A stretch of DNA of 64,000 nucleotides from Candidatus Aquiluna sp. UB-MaderosW2red (GTDB lineage: Bacteria > Actinomycetota > Actinomycetes > Actinomycetales > Microbacteriaceae): the NCBI RefSeq assembly GCF_900100865.1, contig NZ_LT627734.1, positions 1,488,001 to 1,552,000 of the forward strand, written 5' to 3'. The translations under genes and the position numbers were made by a program. Position 1 is the first letter of the stretch; each line of letters begins with the position of its first letter. Under the pieces are notes generated by a model. The model was not told the origin of the DNA, did no database searches, and was given only the letters and a program-made list of their open reading frames with translations. Shown here piece after piece: positions 25,275 through 35,234 of this stretch.

Positions 25275-26338
25275 CCAAGCTCCTGGGCAACTAGTTCTGC
25301 TATTTCATAGGTGTTCAGAGCCGCGCCTTTTCGAAGATTATCTCCCACTACGAATAAGTCAATTGAGTTCTCAAAGTCCTCGGATTGCCTGATTCGGCCG
25401 ACAAAGGTCGGGTCCTGCCCTGCAACATGAACCGGGGTTGGGAAAATGCCTTTTTCGGGATCATCCATCACCACGATGGTGGGCTGAAGCTCTAGCTCAG
25501 CACGAACCTGGTCCGCGGTTAGCTTGTTTTTGAAAGTCGCGTGAACCGCTAGGGAGTGAGCAACCTGCACCGGCACCCTCACGCAGGTGGCAGAAACCTT
25601 GAGATCTTTAATTCCAAGAATCTTGCGGGACTCGTTTCTGACCTTTAGCTCTTCAGATGTGTGGCCGCCAGCCTGGAAGCCGCCAGCTGCTGGAATGACA
25701 TTTAGCGCAATTGGGTTTCCCCAAGGTGAGTCAGCCTGGCTGATTCCGGCCTTAGCGATAATCTCGGACACATTATCTGACCTCAGTCCCGCGTCCAAGT
25801 TCCCTGCTACAGCAGCTATCTCCCTGGCCAGCTGGTCAATACCGACACTGCCTGCACCGGATACCGCCTGATAACTAGAAACTACCAACTCGGTGAGCTG
25901 CCACTTTTTATGCAACGCGCCAAGAGCAGCCATCATCGTCAAAGTGGTGCAATTTGGGTTAGAAATAATGCCTAGTGGTCTCGACTTTGCAGCAAAAGGG
26001 TTCACCTCGGGGACCACCAGTGGCACCTCAGGGTTCATCCGAAACGCGCCAGAATTATCAATTGCAACAACGCCCTTGCCAGCGGCAATGGGGGCCCAGA
26101 TCTCAGAAACCTCGTCTGGCACGTCAAACATTGCTATGTCGATGCCATCGAAAGCCGCTTCGGTGAGTTCCACCACAACGTGCTTAGAGCCGTGGACCAT
26201 GATTTCTTTGCCTGCGGAGCGCTTGGAAGCAATTAGCCTGATTTCGCCCCAGATGTTTTCGCGAGCATTGATGATCTCAATCATCACCGAGCCGACGGCT
26301 CCAGTTGCTCCGACTAGTGCGAGGTTTGGCTTGGACAT
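25271..26338 (-). CDS. asd: Aspartate-semialdehyde dehydrogenase
   Basis: Reduces aspartyl-4-phosphate to aspartate semialdehyde with NADPH, the branch step toward lysine/diaminopimelate, threonine and methionine. The 355-residue protein starts with the nucleotide-binding GATGAVGS (10-17) and carries the active-site Cys130 in SNPNCTT. The proton-acceptor His is in GHTSEELK. The gene lies 3 bases after the ask stop, in the classical actinobacterial ask-asd pair, so both are made together. ATG start matches the family N-terminus. Confidence 0.96.
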   Translation of the reverse strand: MSKPNLALVGATGAVGSVMIEIINARENIWGEIRLIASKRSAGKEIMVHGSKHVVVELTEAAFDGIDIAMFDVPDEVSEIWAPIAAGKGVVAIDNSGAFRMNPEVPLVVPEVNPFAAKSRPLGIISNPNCTTLTMMAALGALHKKWQLTELVVSSYQAVSGAGSVGIDQLAREIAAVAGNLDAGLRSDNVSEIIAKAGISQADSPWGNPIALNVIPAAGGFQAGGHTSEELKVRNESRKILGIKDLKVSATCVRVPVQVAHSLAVHATFKNKLTADQVRAELELQPTIVVMDDPEKGIFPTPVHVAGQDPTFVGRIRQSEDFENSIDLFVVGDNLRKGAALNTYEIAELVAQELG

Positions 26339-26341
26339 TAT

Positions 26342-27607
26342 TTACCTTCCGGTTCCTGCGTAGATGATTGCGGTGTCAGCGGCATCCAATTCGAATGCAG
26401 TGTGCACCGCTCGAGTGGCATCCTTTAGCTGGCTAGCGCGGGTGATAACCGAAACCCGAATCTCCGAGGTGGAGATCATTTCAATATTGATTCCAGCTCG
26501 AGCCAAAGCTCCAAAAAGCTTGGCCGAGACTCCCGAAGAAGTCTTCATGCCGGCCCCAACTATCGAAAGCTTGCCAATTTCGTCATCGTAGCTAACACCC
26601 TCAAAACCAACCTCGGCTTGCTTGGAGCGCAGTGCTTCAACCACCTTGGGCCGCTCCGAATGGGGAAGTGTGATTGAAATATCGCTGAGCTGAGTGTCTT
26701 GGGAGGAAGAGTTCTGCACGATCATGTCGATGTTCACCCCAGCCTCCGCAACTATCTGGAACACCTCCGCTGCCTTGCCGGGGATATCTGGCAGGCCAAT
26801 GATGGTGATCTTGGATTGAGTATCGTCGGTTGTGACACCTGAAACAACTGGTTCTTCCATTTCATCTCCTGGCTTTGTCGTGTAAACAAGGGTTCCTGAA
26901 TCGGCGCTAAAGGTTGATCTCACGCGAAGCGGCACGCCGTGTCTTCTTGCAAATTCAACCGCGCGTATGTACAAAATCTTGGCCCCCGAAGAGGAAAGCT
27001 CGAGCATTGACTCAATATCTATCTGAGCGAGTTTCCTGGCCCTTGGGACAATCCGAGGATCGGCGGTATAGACACCATCGACATCCGAGTAGATCTCACA
27101 GACATCAGCATTCAATGCCGAAGCCAGAGCCACTGCCGTTGTGTCAGAACCCCCGCGACCCAAAGTCGTGACATCGCCAGTTTCAAAACTGAAGCCTTGA
27201 AACCCTGCAACAATCGCAACCTCCCCGGCTTTTAGAGCCTCTCGAATGCGCACGGGCTCAATCTTCCAGATTCGGGCCGAGCCGTGATCGGAATCTGTCG
27301 AAATGCCCGCCTGATATCCGGTGAAAGACTTTGCCTTGCCGCCTTGTTCCTGGATTGCCATAGCGAGTACGGACATTGAAATCCGTTCACCCGCAGTGAG
27401 CAACATGTCCATCTCACGACTATCTCGCTTTGAAGACACCGAATCCGCCAAATCAACTAGATCGTCGGTGGTGTCCCCCATCGCCGAGACCACAACGCAA
27501 ACGTCGTTGCCTTGGGCCTGGGTTTGCAAGATGCGCGCGGCAACGTGCTTGATCTTCTCAGCGTCTGAGACGGAAGATCCTCCGAATTTTTGCACGATTA
27601 GTGCCAA
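26342..27607 (-). CDS. lysC: Aspartate kinase
   Basis: Phosphorylates aspartate to open the aspartate amino-acid family. The 421-residue protein has the KFGGSSV start (residues 7-13), TAGERIS and GRGGSDTTAVALA (ATP and substrate binding) in the catalytic domain, and two C-terminal ACT domains (ITIIGLPDIPGKAAEVF and LSIVGAGMKTSSGVSAKLF) that usually give feedback inhibition by lysine plus threonine. Start TTG at 27607 with AAGGAG at the correct spacing upstream. In related actinobacteria an internal start produces a separate beta subunit; I see no decisive site for one here. The pair with asd gives an operon. Confidence 0.95.
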   Translation of the reverse strand: MALIVQKFGGSSVSDAEKIKHVAARILQTQAQGNDVCVVVSAMGDTTDDLVDLADSVSSKRDSREMDMLLTAGERISMSVLAMAIQEQGGKAKSFTGYQAGISTDSDHGSARIWKIEPVRIREALKAGEVAIVAGFQGFSFETGDVTTLGRGGSDTTAVALASALNADVCEIYSDVDGVYTADPRIVPRARKLAQIDIESMLELSSSGAKILYIRAVEFARRHGVPLRVRSTFSADSGTLVYTTKPGDEMEEPVVSGVTTDDTQSKITIIGLPDIPGKAAEVFQIVAEAGVNIDMIVQNSSSQDTQLSDISITLPHSERPKVVEALRSKQAEVGFEGVSYDDEIGKLSIVGAGMKTSSGVSAKLFGALARAGINIEMISTSEIRVSVITRASQLKDATRAVHTAFELDAADTAIIYAGTGR

Positions 27608-27663
27608 GGGGGGCTCCTTGGAAAATTAGGGATGAGGTGCCTGCATTGGCATAGCCACATAGT

Positions 27664-28260
27664 CTAGTTGACTCTGCGCCTACCCTCAAAGGCTCGGCCA
27701 AGTGTCATGTCATCGGCGTATTCCAAATCCCCACCAACAGGCAAGCCAGAAGCAAGTTTGGTGACAGATATTTCCATCGAACCGAGTAACCGAGCCAAAT
27801 AGGTGGCGGTGGCTTCTCCCTCTAGGTTTGGGTTGGTAGCCAAAATAACCTCGCGAATATCGGGATCGGCCAATCGCTTTAAGAGGTCTTTTATTCTGAG
27901 CTGGTCTGGGCCAATCCCCGAGATTGGGGAAATCGCTCCACCCAGCACGTGATAGCGGCCACGATATTCTCGAGTGCGTTCTATCGCATTGATGTCTTTG
28001 GACTCTTCTACAACGCAAATCAGACCCATGTCACGCTTTTGATCCAGGCAGATTCCACAGGTGTCGCTCTCGGTCACATTGCCGCAAATCCCGCAAAAGC
28101 GAACTTTTTCTTTGACCTCGCGCAAGATGTCTGAAAGTTTATGGGCGACATCGATATCTGCCTCAATTAGATAAAACGCAATCCGCTGAGCGGATTTCGG
28201 ACCAACACCCGGGAGCCTTCCAAGTTCATCCATCAGTTCTTGCACTACGCCGTCATACAT
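27664..28260 (-). CDS. recR: Recombination protein RecR
   Basis: Works with RecF and RecO to load RecA at gapped DNA. The 198-residue protein has the helix-hairpin-helix [16 protein letters not shown] (15-30), a four-cysteine zinc finger [16 protein letters not shown] (57-72), and a Toprim domain ([16 protein letters not shown], then the [15 protein letters not shown] motif). It begins one base into the dnaX stop (TAATG overlap), which is the widely conserved dnaX-recR arrangement. The ATG is fixed by the standard [18 protein letters not shown] start. Confidence 0.96.
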   Translation of the reverse strand: MYDGVVQELMDELGRLPGVGPKSAQRIAFYLIEADIDVAHKLSDILREVKEKVRFCGICGNVTESDTCGICLDQKRDMGLICVVEESKDINAIERTREYRGRYHVLGGAISPISGIGPDQLRIKDLLKRLADPDIREVILATNPNLEGEATATYLARLLGSMEISVTKLASGLPVGGDLEYADDMTLGRAFEGRRRVN

Positions 28261-29975
28261 TATTTATCTTCACTTTTGATTGGTGTGGCCCCGAGAACTT
28301 CTCGAAGAATGAACTCTCCGGATCGCTCCGGATCTTTTTTAGGCTCTGGGAAGGTGTTCAAAACTTCAGTGAGAGGCTCTTCGTGATCCTCTGGTTCGGT
28401 GAATTCCTCTGGCGCAGTTGGTTCGATAATCGGGGCCAGTGGTTTTTGTTCTGGAGCCTCCGCAACCTTGGCCTTATATTTAACCTTCACGCCAAAGCGC
28501 TCGGCGATAGCGGTGCGAAGCACCTCAGCGGCCCCCTGCTGATTCTTGAAGGCGTCTACGTCTTTTTGGCTCTGGAACAAAAGGGTTAGCACATCATCAC
28601 TAAAGTCAAGAACCTTGGTGGTGAAGGCAACCGCCCAAGCTGACCTGGACTTTTTTGCGACCTGCTCCATAATCTCTGGCCAACCATCCCTAAATGCAGA
28701 AGAAGAAAGGTTCGCCACTGCCGCTGCTGGTCGGGTCTGCTGAGGCTCGGCGGTTTTTGCTGGGGCCTGCTCGAAAGGCTTTGCTTGCGCCTTGAGCACG
28801 ACTGGCTCCTGAACGATTGCTTCGGGTATTGACACGGTCGTGGCTTTGATCAGTGGGGTGCGGGGGGTGGCATCAATCGCTGGGGCGAGCACTCTGGCGC
28901 AGAGCAGCTCCAATTGAAGCCTTGGGTTTGAGGCGGCGCTTGTGTCACTCAGCGCTTTGGCGGTTGCCTCGGCGGCTTGGGTCAATTGATTCAAACCAAA
29001 GCGGTTGGCTTGAATAGTTAGGACTTCGAACTGTTCGGGACCTAAGCCGCGCAAGATTGCCTTGGCGGAGTCACCCAGTGAATTAACCAACATCAGGTCT
29101 CTGATGCGCTCGAGGAGGTCCTCTAGAAACCTTCTGGCATCTTGACCGGACTGAATTACTTTGTCCACCGCGCTAAAAGCCTTGGCCGCATCAATCTCAG
29201 CAAAGGCGTCAATCACCTCGGACATGAGCTGGTCATGGGTGAAGCCCAATAGGTTCACCGCACGCTCATACTCAATCTCTTTGGATTCGGTGCCGGCGAT
29301 CAGCTGATCTAAAAGCGATAAAGCATCGCGCACCGAGCCACCGGAGGCCCTAACCACCAGTGGCATAACCCCGCCCTGAGCGGTGTAGTCCTCGGATTCT
29401 AAGACCTGAGTCAGGTACTCCAATAGTTCCCCCGGTGGAACTAAGCGAAACGGGTAGTGGTGGGTGCGAGAGCGGATTGTGCCAATAACTTTTTCGGGTT
29501 CGGTGGTCGCAAAAATGAACTTCACGTGGGCCGGTGGTTCTTCAACAATCTTTAGCAGCGCATTGAATCCTTGGGGGGTGACCATGTGAGCCTCATCGAG
29601 GATGAAAATCTTATATCTATCGCGAGCCGGGGCGAAGATTGCTCGCTCGCGAAGGTCTCTTGCATCATCAACGCCGTTGTGACTCGCGGCATCAATCTCA
29701 ACTACATCCAAAGAACCCGAACCGCCATTTGCTAGCTCGATACAACTTGGGCACTTGCCGCAAGGGGTGTCGGTTGGGCCCTCAGCGCAGTTCAAACACC
29801 GGGCCAGGATTCTGGCAGAGGTCGTCTTACCGCAACCTCTTGGGCCAGAGAATAAATAAGCGTGATTCACGCGGTCTGCGCGGAGCGCAGTCATTAGAGG
29901 TTCAGTGACCTGGGTTTGGCCAATCAACTCGGCAAAAGACTCCGGGCGGTATCGACGATATAGGGCTGTGGTCAC
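28260..29975 (-). CDS. dnaX: DNA polymerase III gamma/tau subunit
   Basis: ATPase of the clamp loader. The 571-residue protein has Walker [11 protein letters not shown] (43-52), a zinc cluster with Cys60, Cys72, Cys75 and Cys78 in the usual positions, Walker B ILDEAH and the sensor SRTHHY. The C-terminal third is Pro/Glu/Ala-rich and carries the tau-like domain ([18 protein letters not shown]). No slippery frameshift site producing a short gamma form is apparent. Its stop overlaps the recR ATG by one base; SRP RNA lies upstream on the same strand, so all may be read in one direction. Start ATG or GTG close to 29975 matches [14 protein letters not shown]. Confidence 0.95.
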   Translation of the reverse strand: MTTALYRRYRPESFAELIGQTQVTEPLMTALRADRVNHAYLFSGPRGCGKTTSARILARCLNCAEGPTDTPCGKCPSCIELANGGSGSLDVVEIDAASHNGVDDARDLRERAIFAPARDRYKIFILDEAHMVTPQGFNALLKIVEEPPAHVKFIFATTEPEKVIGTIRSRTHHYPFRLVPPGELLEYLTQVLESEDYTAQGGVMPLVVRASGGSVRDALSLLDQLIAGTESKEIEYERAVNLLGFTHDQLMSEVIDAFAEIDAAKAFSAVDKVIQSGQDARRFLEDLLERIRDLMLVNSLGDSAKAILRGLGPEQFEVLTIQANRFGLNQLTQAAEATAKALSDTSAASNPRLQLELLCARVLAPAIDATPRTPLIKATTVSIPEAIVQEPVVLKAQAKPFEQAPAKTAEPQQTRPAAAVANLSSSAFRDGWPEIMEQVAKKSRSAWAVAFTTKVLDFSDDVLTLLFQSQKDVDAFKNQQGAAEVLRTAIAERFGVKVKYKAKVAEAPEQKPLAPIIEPTAPEEFTEPEDHEEPLTEVLNTFPEPKKDPERSGEFILREVLGATPIKSEDK

Positions 29976-30035
29976 GATGCAAGCCTAACTTGCCCAAGGA
30001 ACATTGAGTGCTTTGGCTAGCGCTGCTGTGGAGAA

Positions 30036-30125
30036 AAAGCGACTCCCCGTGCACCCGTCAGAGCTCAGTTACCCTTGCTACCTTTCGGTCCTGGGGGATT
30101 AGCCAAGATGACGCCACACGAGGAG
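30036..30125 (-). ncRNA. ffs: Bacterial SRP RNA (4.5S, small type)
   Basis: On the reverse strand CAGGACCGAAAGGTAGCAAGGG matches the conserved apical loop of signal recognition particle RNA in parts (GACC-GAAA-GGTAGCA; the Ffh-binding asymmetric loop and tetraloop). The 5' arm CTCCTCGTGT (from 30125) pairs with the 3' arm GCACGGGGAG ending near 30043, and a T-run follows at 30038-30034. A TAGAAT box at 30140-30135 is a suitable -10, giving a start near 30128. The RNA sits directly upstream of dnaX as in many bacteria. Confidence 0.9.
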
Positions 30126-30169
30126 TCATTCAAAATTCTATCTTGCCCATTTGGGTGTTTGGAATTTGG

Positions 30170-31261
30170 TTAGGAAAACAAGCCGGTTACCGCTTGCCCG
30201 GGGCGGTAACTCCTGGCGTTATTCTCACCAATCGGCTCGAGAAGTTGATTTTCACAAAGTAGCGCCAGGTCTCTTGAGGCGGTCAATAAACCAACCCGAT
30301 CCCCAGCCTCCAATAAAAGCTGGCGGTAAATCGAATTGGTTAGTCGATTCTGCGATTGCGCGTGAACCAGGGCTGGGACGCAGCGTTCATTTATACCCAA
30401 ACTCTCAACCAGTTTCGAAATTAATACCCATTTTTTGGTCAAGTCTGCAGAATGCTGTTTGACAAAGTGAAGCTGTTCTAGGTGTGCCGAAAGCATGAAA
30501 TTTAGCCAGGGTGAAGCATCGACCTTCGGATTCCATTGACCTTGACCGACGCCCGCCAACACTCGGTAATAGGCATCTGTGTTCATACCCAAATACTCCT
30601 CGACCGATAAAAATAGCGGGCTTGGCTTTTCCTCCTGCGCTAAAAGTGAGCTCTGCAAAACCCTTGCCAAGCGGCCATTGCCATCCGAGTAGGGATGAAT
30701 GAGCAAAAGGTTCAGGTGCGCCATGGCGGCGTCGATGATCGCAATGCGATCCGGCCTTGGCGAATACCGCTTTATGAATTCACCCATTAGCTTTGGCAAC
30801 TCTGCAGGCTCGGCCCCTTGATGAACTCTCAGACCGCTTCTTTGATCAACTACAGATATGTCTTTTTCCCGAAGGCTTGCAGAGTCACTGGAAGCCTGAC
30901 CACCAAGAATCATGAAGTGAATTGCGTTCAGATAGTTCTGCTCTATCTTAAAATCTGGCGCTGCAGCCACGCGCAACAAAAAGCTCATCGCATCGCGATA
31001 GCCCGAAAGTGCCACCAAGGTTTCATCACTCAGATCTGCTGGCCCCTGATTCAAAAGCACCGAGTTCACAACCGAACTGGTGGCCTCGTAGCCCTCAATA
31101 CCGGCAGAGAAACGAACCACTCGAGCCAGCGCCTGCCTTCTGAGGGTTCCGGTCCAAATCTTGGGCTCATTTAAGCTCGGCGCCAACTCTGCCTGCAATA
31201 ACCAAATATCCTCGAGCATCAAAAGCTGAGCCCTAGTCAAACTTGGCGTTGCAACAAGCAC
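30170..31261 (-). CDS. Fic-family AMPylase, class II (self-inhibited)
   Basis: Fic enzymes transfer AMP (or a related group) from a nucleotide to a hydroxyl side chain of a target protein. The 363-residue protein has the Fic signature HPYSDGNGR at 189-197 (His189 catalytic, Asp/Asn/Gly/Arg for nucleotide) and, ahead of the Fic core at 52-57, SAGIEG, the (S/T)xxxE(G/N) inhibitory motif of class II proteins; the Glu blocks ATP binding until displaced. A C-terminal winged-helix-like region follows and may bind DNA. The start is GTG with GGAGG five bases away. A 33-bp palindrome lies upstream and may be an autoregulatory operator. The target is unknown, and there is no adjacent antitoxin gene. 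Confidence 0.92.
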   Translation of the reverse strand: MLVATPSLTRAQLLMLEDIWLLQAELAPSLNEPKIWTGTLRRQALARVVRFSAGIEGYEATSSVVNSVLLNQGPADLSDETLVALSGYRDAMSFLLRVAAAPDFKIEQNYLNAIHFMILGGQASSDSASLREKDISVVDQRSGLRVHQGAEPAELPKLMGEFIKRYSPRPDRIAIIDAAMAHLNLLLIHPYSDGNGRLARVLQSSLLAQEEKPSPLFLSVEEYLGMNTDAYYRVLAGVGQGQWNPKVDASPWLNFMLSAHLEQLHFVKQHSADLTKKWVLISKLVESLGINERCVPALVHAQSQNRLTNSIYRQLLLEAGDRVGLLTASRDLALLCENQLLEPIGENNARSYRPGQAVTGLFS

Positions 31262-31270
31262 CTAAGCCTC

Positions 31271-31303
31271 CAATGATAAATTGATAAATTCAATTTATCA
31301 TTG
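31271..31303. promoter_or_regulatory. 33-bp AT-rich perfect palindrome before the Fic gene
   Basis: CAATGATAAATTG (31271-31283) and CAATTTATCATTG (31291-31303) are exact reverse complements with a 7-base spacer. The left end touches the GGAGG ribosome-binding site of the Fic gene. The arms and spacer also repeat GATAAATT. It is well placed for a repressor that would block transcription or translation of the Fic gene. Confidence 0.75.
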
Positions 31304-31317
31304 ATTCAGAATCTTTA

Positions 31318-32817
31318 CTAGTTCTGCGGGAAACCTAAGTTAATGCCGCCGTGAGAAGGATCTGGCCAACGCGAGGTGACCACCTTGGTCTGAGTGAAGA
31401 ACCTAAAGCCCTCTTCACCGTGAGCCCGGGAGTCTCCAAACAAAGAGTGCTTCCACCCGCCAAAGCTCTGATAGGCCACTGGCACCGGAATTGGCACGTT
31501 GATGCCGATCATCCCGACCTCTACCTCATTCTGAAAGCGCCTAGCAGCGCCGCCATCCGAGGTGAAGATGGCGGTGCCATTGCCGAACTCGGAAGAGTTG
31601 ATCAAATTCAGCCCCTCGTCAAAGCTCTTCACTCGGACAATCGAGAGCACTGGCCCAAAGATCTCTTCGGTGTAAACCTTTGAAGTCAAAGGAACCTTGT
31701 CAATCAGAGTTGGGCCCAGCCAAAAACCATTTGCATCGCCATCGGGGTTTACCCCGCGGCCATCCACCAATACGTCAGCGCCATCTTGAATGGCGATGTC
31801 GATGTAGCTGGCGACTTTATCGCGGTGCTGCCTAGTTACTAATGGACCCATGTCACAGGAGCGACGACCATCGCCAACTCTAATTTTGGCGATGCGCTCA
31901 GTAATCTTTTGAATCATCTGATCGGCAATTGGCTCAACGGCCACAATGACCGAAATTGCCATGCAGCGCTCCCCCGCAGAGCCAAAGCCTGCATTAATCG
32001 CAGAGTCTGCCACCAGCTCAAGATCTGCGTCTGGCAGGACCAACATGTGGTTTTTGGCTCCACCAAGGGCCTGCACGCGCTTGCCGTTTTTGGCTGCGGT
32101 TTCATAGATATACCTGGCGATTGGCGTGGAGCCAACAAAGCTGATGGCTGAGACATCCGGGTGGTTTAGCAGCCCGTCCACGGCCTCCTTATCACCCTGC
32201 AAAACATTGAATACCCCGTTTGGCAACCCGGCCTCAGTCCAAAGCCGGGCCATCCAAATCGCGGCCGATGGGTCTTTCTCACTTGGCTTCAGAATCACGG
32301 CATTGCCAGCGGCAATAGCCACTGGGAAAAACCACATCGGCACCATTGCCGGAAAGTTGAAGGGGCTGATGATCCCCACCACACCAAGTGGCTGCTTGAT
32401 TGAATAAACATCGACGGAGGTTGACGCATTCTCGGAGAACTCCCCCTTCAAAAGATGCGGCATGCCGCAGGCAAACTCCACCACCTCTTGGCCACGAGTA
32501 ATCTCACCCAGGGCATCAGACAAAACCTTGCCGTGCTCCATTGTGATTAGCTCAGCCAGCTCGCCCTTTTTGGCCTCGAGCAACTCTCGGAACTTAAAAA
32601 TGATTGCTTGGCGCTTAGCCAATGATTGGTTTTTCCAGTCCACCGAAGCCTTTTTGGCGTTCGCCACCGCCAGCTCGATTTCCGCCTGGTTGGCAAAGCC
32701 AACCTGGCTAATCTCCACCCCGAGAGCCGGGTTGAACACCGGACCGTGACGGCCGGATTGTGAATTTAGAATCTGACCATTTACGTAGTGACCGATAAGG
32801 CTCATCTTTGAAACCAA
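31318..32817 (-). CDS. mmsA: CoA-acylating methylmalonate-semialdehyde dehydrogenase
   Basis: Oxidises methylmalonate or malonate semialdehyde to propionyl-CoA or acetyl-CoA with NAD+ and CoA, in valine, beta-alanine or inositol breakdown. The 499-residue protein has the aldehyde dehydrogenase fold: cofactor binding FVGSTPIARYIYE, catalytic Cys in GSAGERCMA near residue 285, and the diagnostic C-terminal QSFGGWKHSLFGDSRAHG of the MmsA/IolA group. The start is a TTG at 32817; an inner ATG four codons on is equally possible. No other valine- or inositol-catabolic genes are adjacent. The Fic gene upstream of its terminator end is separate. Confidence 0.93.
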   Translation of the reverse strand: MVSKMSLIGHYVNGQILNSQSGRHGPVFNPALGVEISQVGFANQAEIELAVANAKKASVDWKNQSLAKRQAIIFKFRELLEAKKGELAELITMEHGKVLSDALGEITRGQEVVEFACGMPHLLKGEFSENASTSVDVYSIKQPLGVVGIISPFNFPAMVPMWFFPVAIAAGNAVILKPSEKDPSAAIWMARLWTEAGLPNGVFNVLQGDKEAVDGLLNHPDVSAISFVGSTPIARYIYETAAKNGKRVQALGGAKNHMLVLPDADLELVADSAINAGFGSAGERCMAISVIVAVEPIADQMIQKITERIAKIRVGDGRRSCDMGPLVTRQHRDKVASYIDIAIQDGADVLVDGRGVNPDGDANGFWLGPTLIDKVPLTSKVYTEEIFGPVLSIVRVKSFDEGLNLINSSEFGNGTAIFTSDGGAARRFQNEVEVGMIGINVPIPVPVAYQSFGGWKHSLFGDSRAHGEEGFRFFTQTKVVTSRWPDPSHGGINLGFPQN

Positions 32818-32850
32818 CTAACTGTTTTAGATACCTTTTATGCTAACCAA

Positions 32851-33681
32851 TTACACCCTGGCATTTAGCCAATCAATCAGGTCTTTTGTGGCTTGGTCTT
32901 TATCTAGGTCATTTAGTAGCTCGTGAAAACCGCCAGGGTAAATCTTGAGCTCCTTATCAACCGATGAGATTTGCTCAAAGAGCGCCCTGGAGGAATTCAC
33001 ATCGGTTGAAGTGTCTTGGTCCCCGTGCATAATCAAGGTCGGAACTTTCCACTCCCCCACCTTTTGCCAAATCTCATCTGAGAGTTCAATCACCGTTTTA
33101 GCAACCAGGTTTTTAGCCTTGCCCGGGTAAAACATCGGGTCGTTCTCGGCATCGGTAATGATTTGCAGGTCTCGGCTAAGCGCCTCAAGCCCCGGCCTTG
33201 GCACTGCCACATCGGCATTGGGGGCAATTCTGCCCATGATGCCACCTAAGGCTCGCTCCCAAAGCTTTGAGGGCAAGTGAAGGGCTGAGCTTCCAATTAC
33301 AGCCGCAGTGATGCCAGAGGGGTTTGCCATCACGCTTGCGGCCGTAACTAGGCCGCCCAGCGAATGCCCATAAAGAAAAGTCGGCAACCCTGAATTTGGC
33401 AGCAAACTGCGAGCCATCAGGTGATATTTCAAGCCCTCGTGCAGATCCACGAGGCCACGCTCACCATCACTTCTGCCGTGACCCGGAAGGTCAATGGCAT
33501 AAACATCAAAATCGTTTTCTAAAAGCTTTGGAATCAGCTCGTTGTATTTGGCTACGTAGCGCTCGGAGTATTCGCCAAGGCCATGTTGCAATAAAAGCTG
33601 GGCCTTGGCCTTCTTGGAAGGCCAATGAAAGCCAGCAATTCCTTTTTTGATAGTCCAGGGAGTCGGTTTCAGTTCGTCCAT
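32851..33681 (-). CDS. Alpha/beta hydrolase, monoacylglycerol-lipase type
   Basis: Serine hydrolase of 276 residues resembling monoacylglycerol lipase and lysophospholipase. The nucleophile elbow GHSLGG is near residue 107, the acid Asp is in MHGDQDTSTD near 220 and the catalytic His in GGFHELLND near 250. The central segment FDVYAIDLPGHGRSDG is the strand-turn that carries the oxyanion hole region. It reads on the same strand as mmsA with 33 bases between, so it may be co-transcribed. There is no signal peptide, suggesting a cytoplasmic lipid or ester substrate. Substrate is inferred from family only. Confidence 0.88.
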   Translation of the reverse strand: MDELKPTPWTIKKGIAGFHWPSKKAKAQLLLQHGLGEYSERYVAKYNELIPKLLENDFDVYAIDLPGHGRSDGERGLVDLHEGLKYHLMARSLLPNSGLPTFLYGHSLGGLVTAASVMANPSGITAAVIGSSALHLPSKLWERALGGIMGRIAPNADVAVPRPGLEALSRDLQIITDAENDPMFYPGKAKNLVAKTVIELSDEIWQKVGEWKVPTLIMHGDQDTSTDVNSSRALFEQISSVDKELKIYPGGFHELLNDLDKDQATKDLIDWLNARV

Positions 33682-33836
33682 TTACCTAGATTAGAGCTAG
33701 CGCAACCCTGTCGCTGAATCCAAATTGAAAAAAATATAACGGTTTCGATTTAGGGCAATACATATCTCCCGAGTCACTCAAGAAATCCTGCTCTGGCTAT
33801 CAGTATCCGTGGGCCGAGTCTTCTGGCCGCGCAGTT

Positions 33837-35234
33837 TTATAAAGATTTTAGAATGTCTTCAACCCGGTCCTTGGCATCGCCGAAGAGCATCCTGGTGTTT
33901 TCCTTATAAAACAACGGGTTTGCTACACCGGCGTAGCCAGAGGCCATTGAGCGCTTAAACACGATCACGTTCTCAGCTTCCCAAACCTTTAGAACCGGCA
34001 TGCCCGCGATAGGACTACCCGGGTTTTCTGTGGCTGCCGGGTTCACGGTGTCGTTAGCACCAATCACCAGAACCACCGAAGTCTTAGATAGCTCATCATT
34101 GATTTCATCCATCTCAAAGACGATGTCGTAGGGCACTTTTGCCTCTGCCAAAAGGACGTTCATGTGTCCTGGCAGACGGCCAGCCACCGGATGAATCCCA
34201 AAGCTGACATTCACGCCCTTGTCCCGCAGCCGCTTTGCTAGCTCTGCTACCGGATACTGGGCTTGAGCTACCGCCATGCCGTAACCCGGAGTGATAACCA
34301 CGCTGCTGGCATTTCTGAGGAGCTCGGCTGCAGAGCCGGCATCGATCTCGGTGTGAACACCGGTCTCTTCTTCGGCCGAGCCTGGTGCCTCAATACCAAA
34401 ACCACCTGCGATAACCGATATAAACGAGCGGTTCATGGCTCGACACATAATGTATGAAAGGTAAGCACCAGAAGAGCCAACAAGTGCGCCAGTCACGATC
34501 AGCAAGTTGTTGCTCAATAAAAAGCCCGTTGCCGCAGCTGCCCAACCTGAATAGCTGTTTAGCATAGATACAACCACCGGCATGTCCCCGCCGCCAATCG
34601 ATGCAACTAGATGCCAACCAAGAGCCAGTGCTAACAGAGTTACGGCTATCAAAAGACCCAACTCCGGAGTCACCACATACCAAACCGTTAGCGCGACAAA
34701 TGCAATAAGCGCCGAGAGGTTAAGTAGATTCTTCCCGGGGAGCATCAACGGTCTAGACGAAATCTTCGCTGAGAGTTTTAGGTAGGCGACGATCGAGCCA
34801 GTGAAGGTGACCGCACCGATAAAGACACCGATAAAAATCTCACCCCGGTGCACCCCGACCATGTCAGAAGCTAAATCTTGACTGTGAAGAGCTCCGTTCC
34901 AGCCGACTAACACTGCCGTCAGGCCTACGAAGCTGTGGAAAAGCGCGATTAGTTCCGGCATCCCCGTCATTGCGACAACTCTTGCGCGCCAGAGCCCAAT
35001 GATCGCCCCTACCGCAAGTGCAATAATCAGAAGGACTAGTCCCAGTGAGGTCGACTCGTTCCACTCCCCAGAAAATGTGAGCCAGACCGTAGCGACCATA
35101 GCAACCGCCATCCCGGAAATTCCATAGGCAACGCCGGTCCTAGCGGTCTCGTGCTTGCTTAGGCCCGCAAGGCTCATGATGAACAAGATTGCGGCTGCAA
35201 TATAGGCAGAATTTGCCAGTGCCAGAGCGTTCAT
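33837..35234 (-). CDS. pntB: NAD(P) transhydrogenase subunit beta
   Basis: Beta subunit of the membrane transhydrogenase that uses the proton gradient to make NADPH from NADH. The 465-residue protein has about eight N-terminal membrane helices and a soluble NADP-binding domain at the C-terminus with [38 protein letters not shown], and [12 protein letters not shown], all typical of PntB. The start overlaps the pntA stop by 4 bases (35231-35234), giving a coupled pntA-pntB operon. This is the standard partner of the fused PntA upstream. The ATG agrees with the family start. Confidence 0.96.
   Translation of the reverse strand: MNALALANSAYIAAAILFIMSLAGLSKHETARTGVAYGISGMAVAMVATVWLTFSGEWNESTSLGLVLLIIALAVGAIIGLWRARVVAMTGMPELIALFHSFVGLTAVLVGWNGALHSQDLASDMVGVHRGEIFIGVFIGAVTFTGSIVAYLKLSAKISSRPLMLPGKNLLNLSALIAFVALTVWYVVTPELGLLIAVTLLALALGWHLVASIGGGDMPVVVSMLNSYSGWAAAATGFLLSNNLLIVTGALVGSSGAYLSYIMCRAMNRSFISVIAGGFGIEAPGSAEEETGVHTEIDAGSAAELLRNASSVVITPGYGMAVAQAQYPVAELAKRLRDKGVNVSFGIHPVAGRLPGHMNVLLAEAKVPYDIVFEMDEINDELSKTSVVLVIGANDTVNPAATENPGSPIAGMPVLKVWEAENVIVFKRSMASGYAGVANPLFYKENTRMLFGDAKDRVEDILKSL

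Noticed and set aside
30170-31261. Fic gene as toxin of a toxin-antitoxin pair
   Set aside because: The protein has its own N-terminal inhibitory motif and no small antitoxin gene is next to it.
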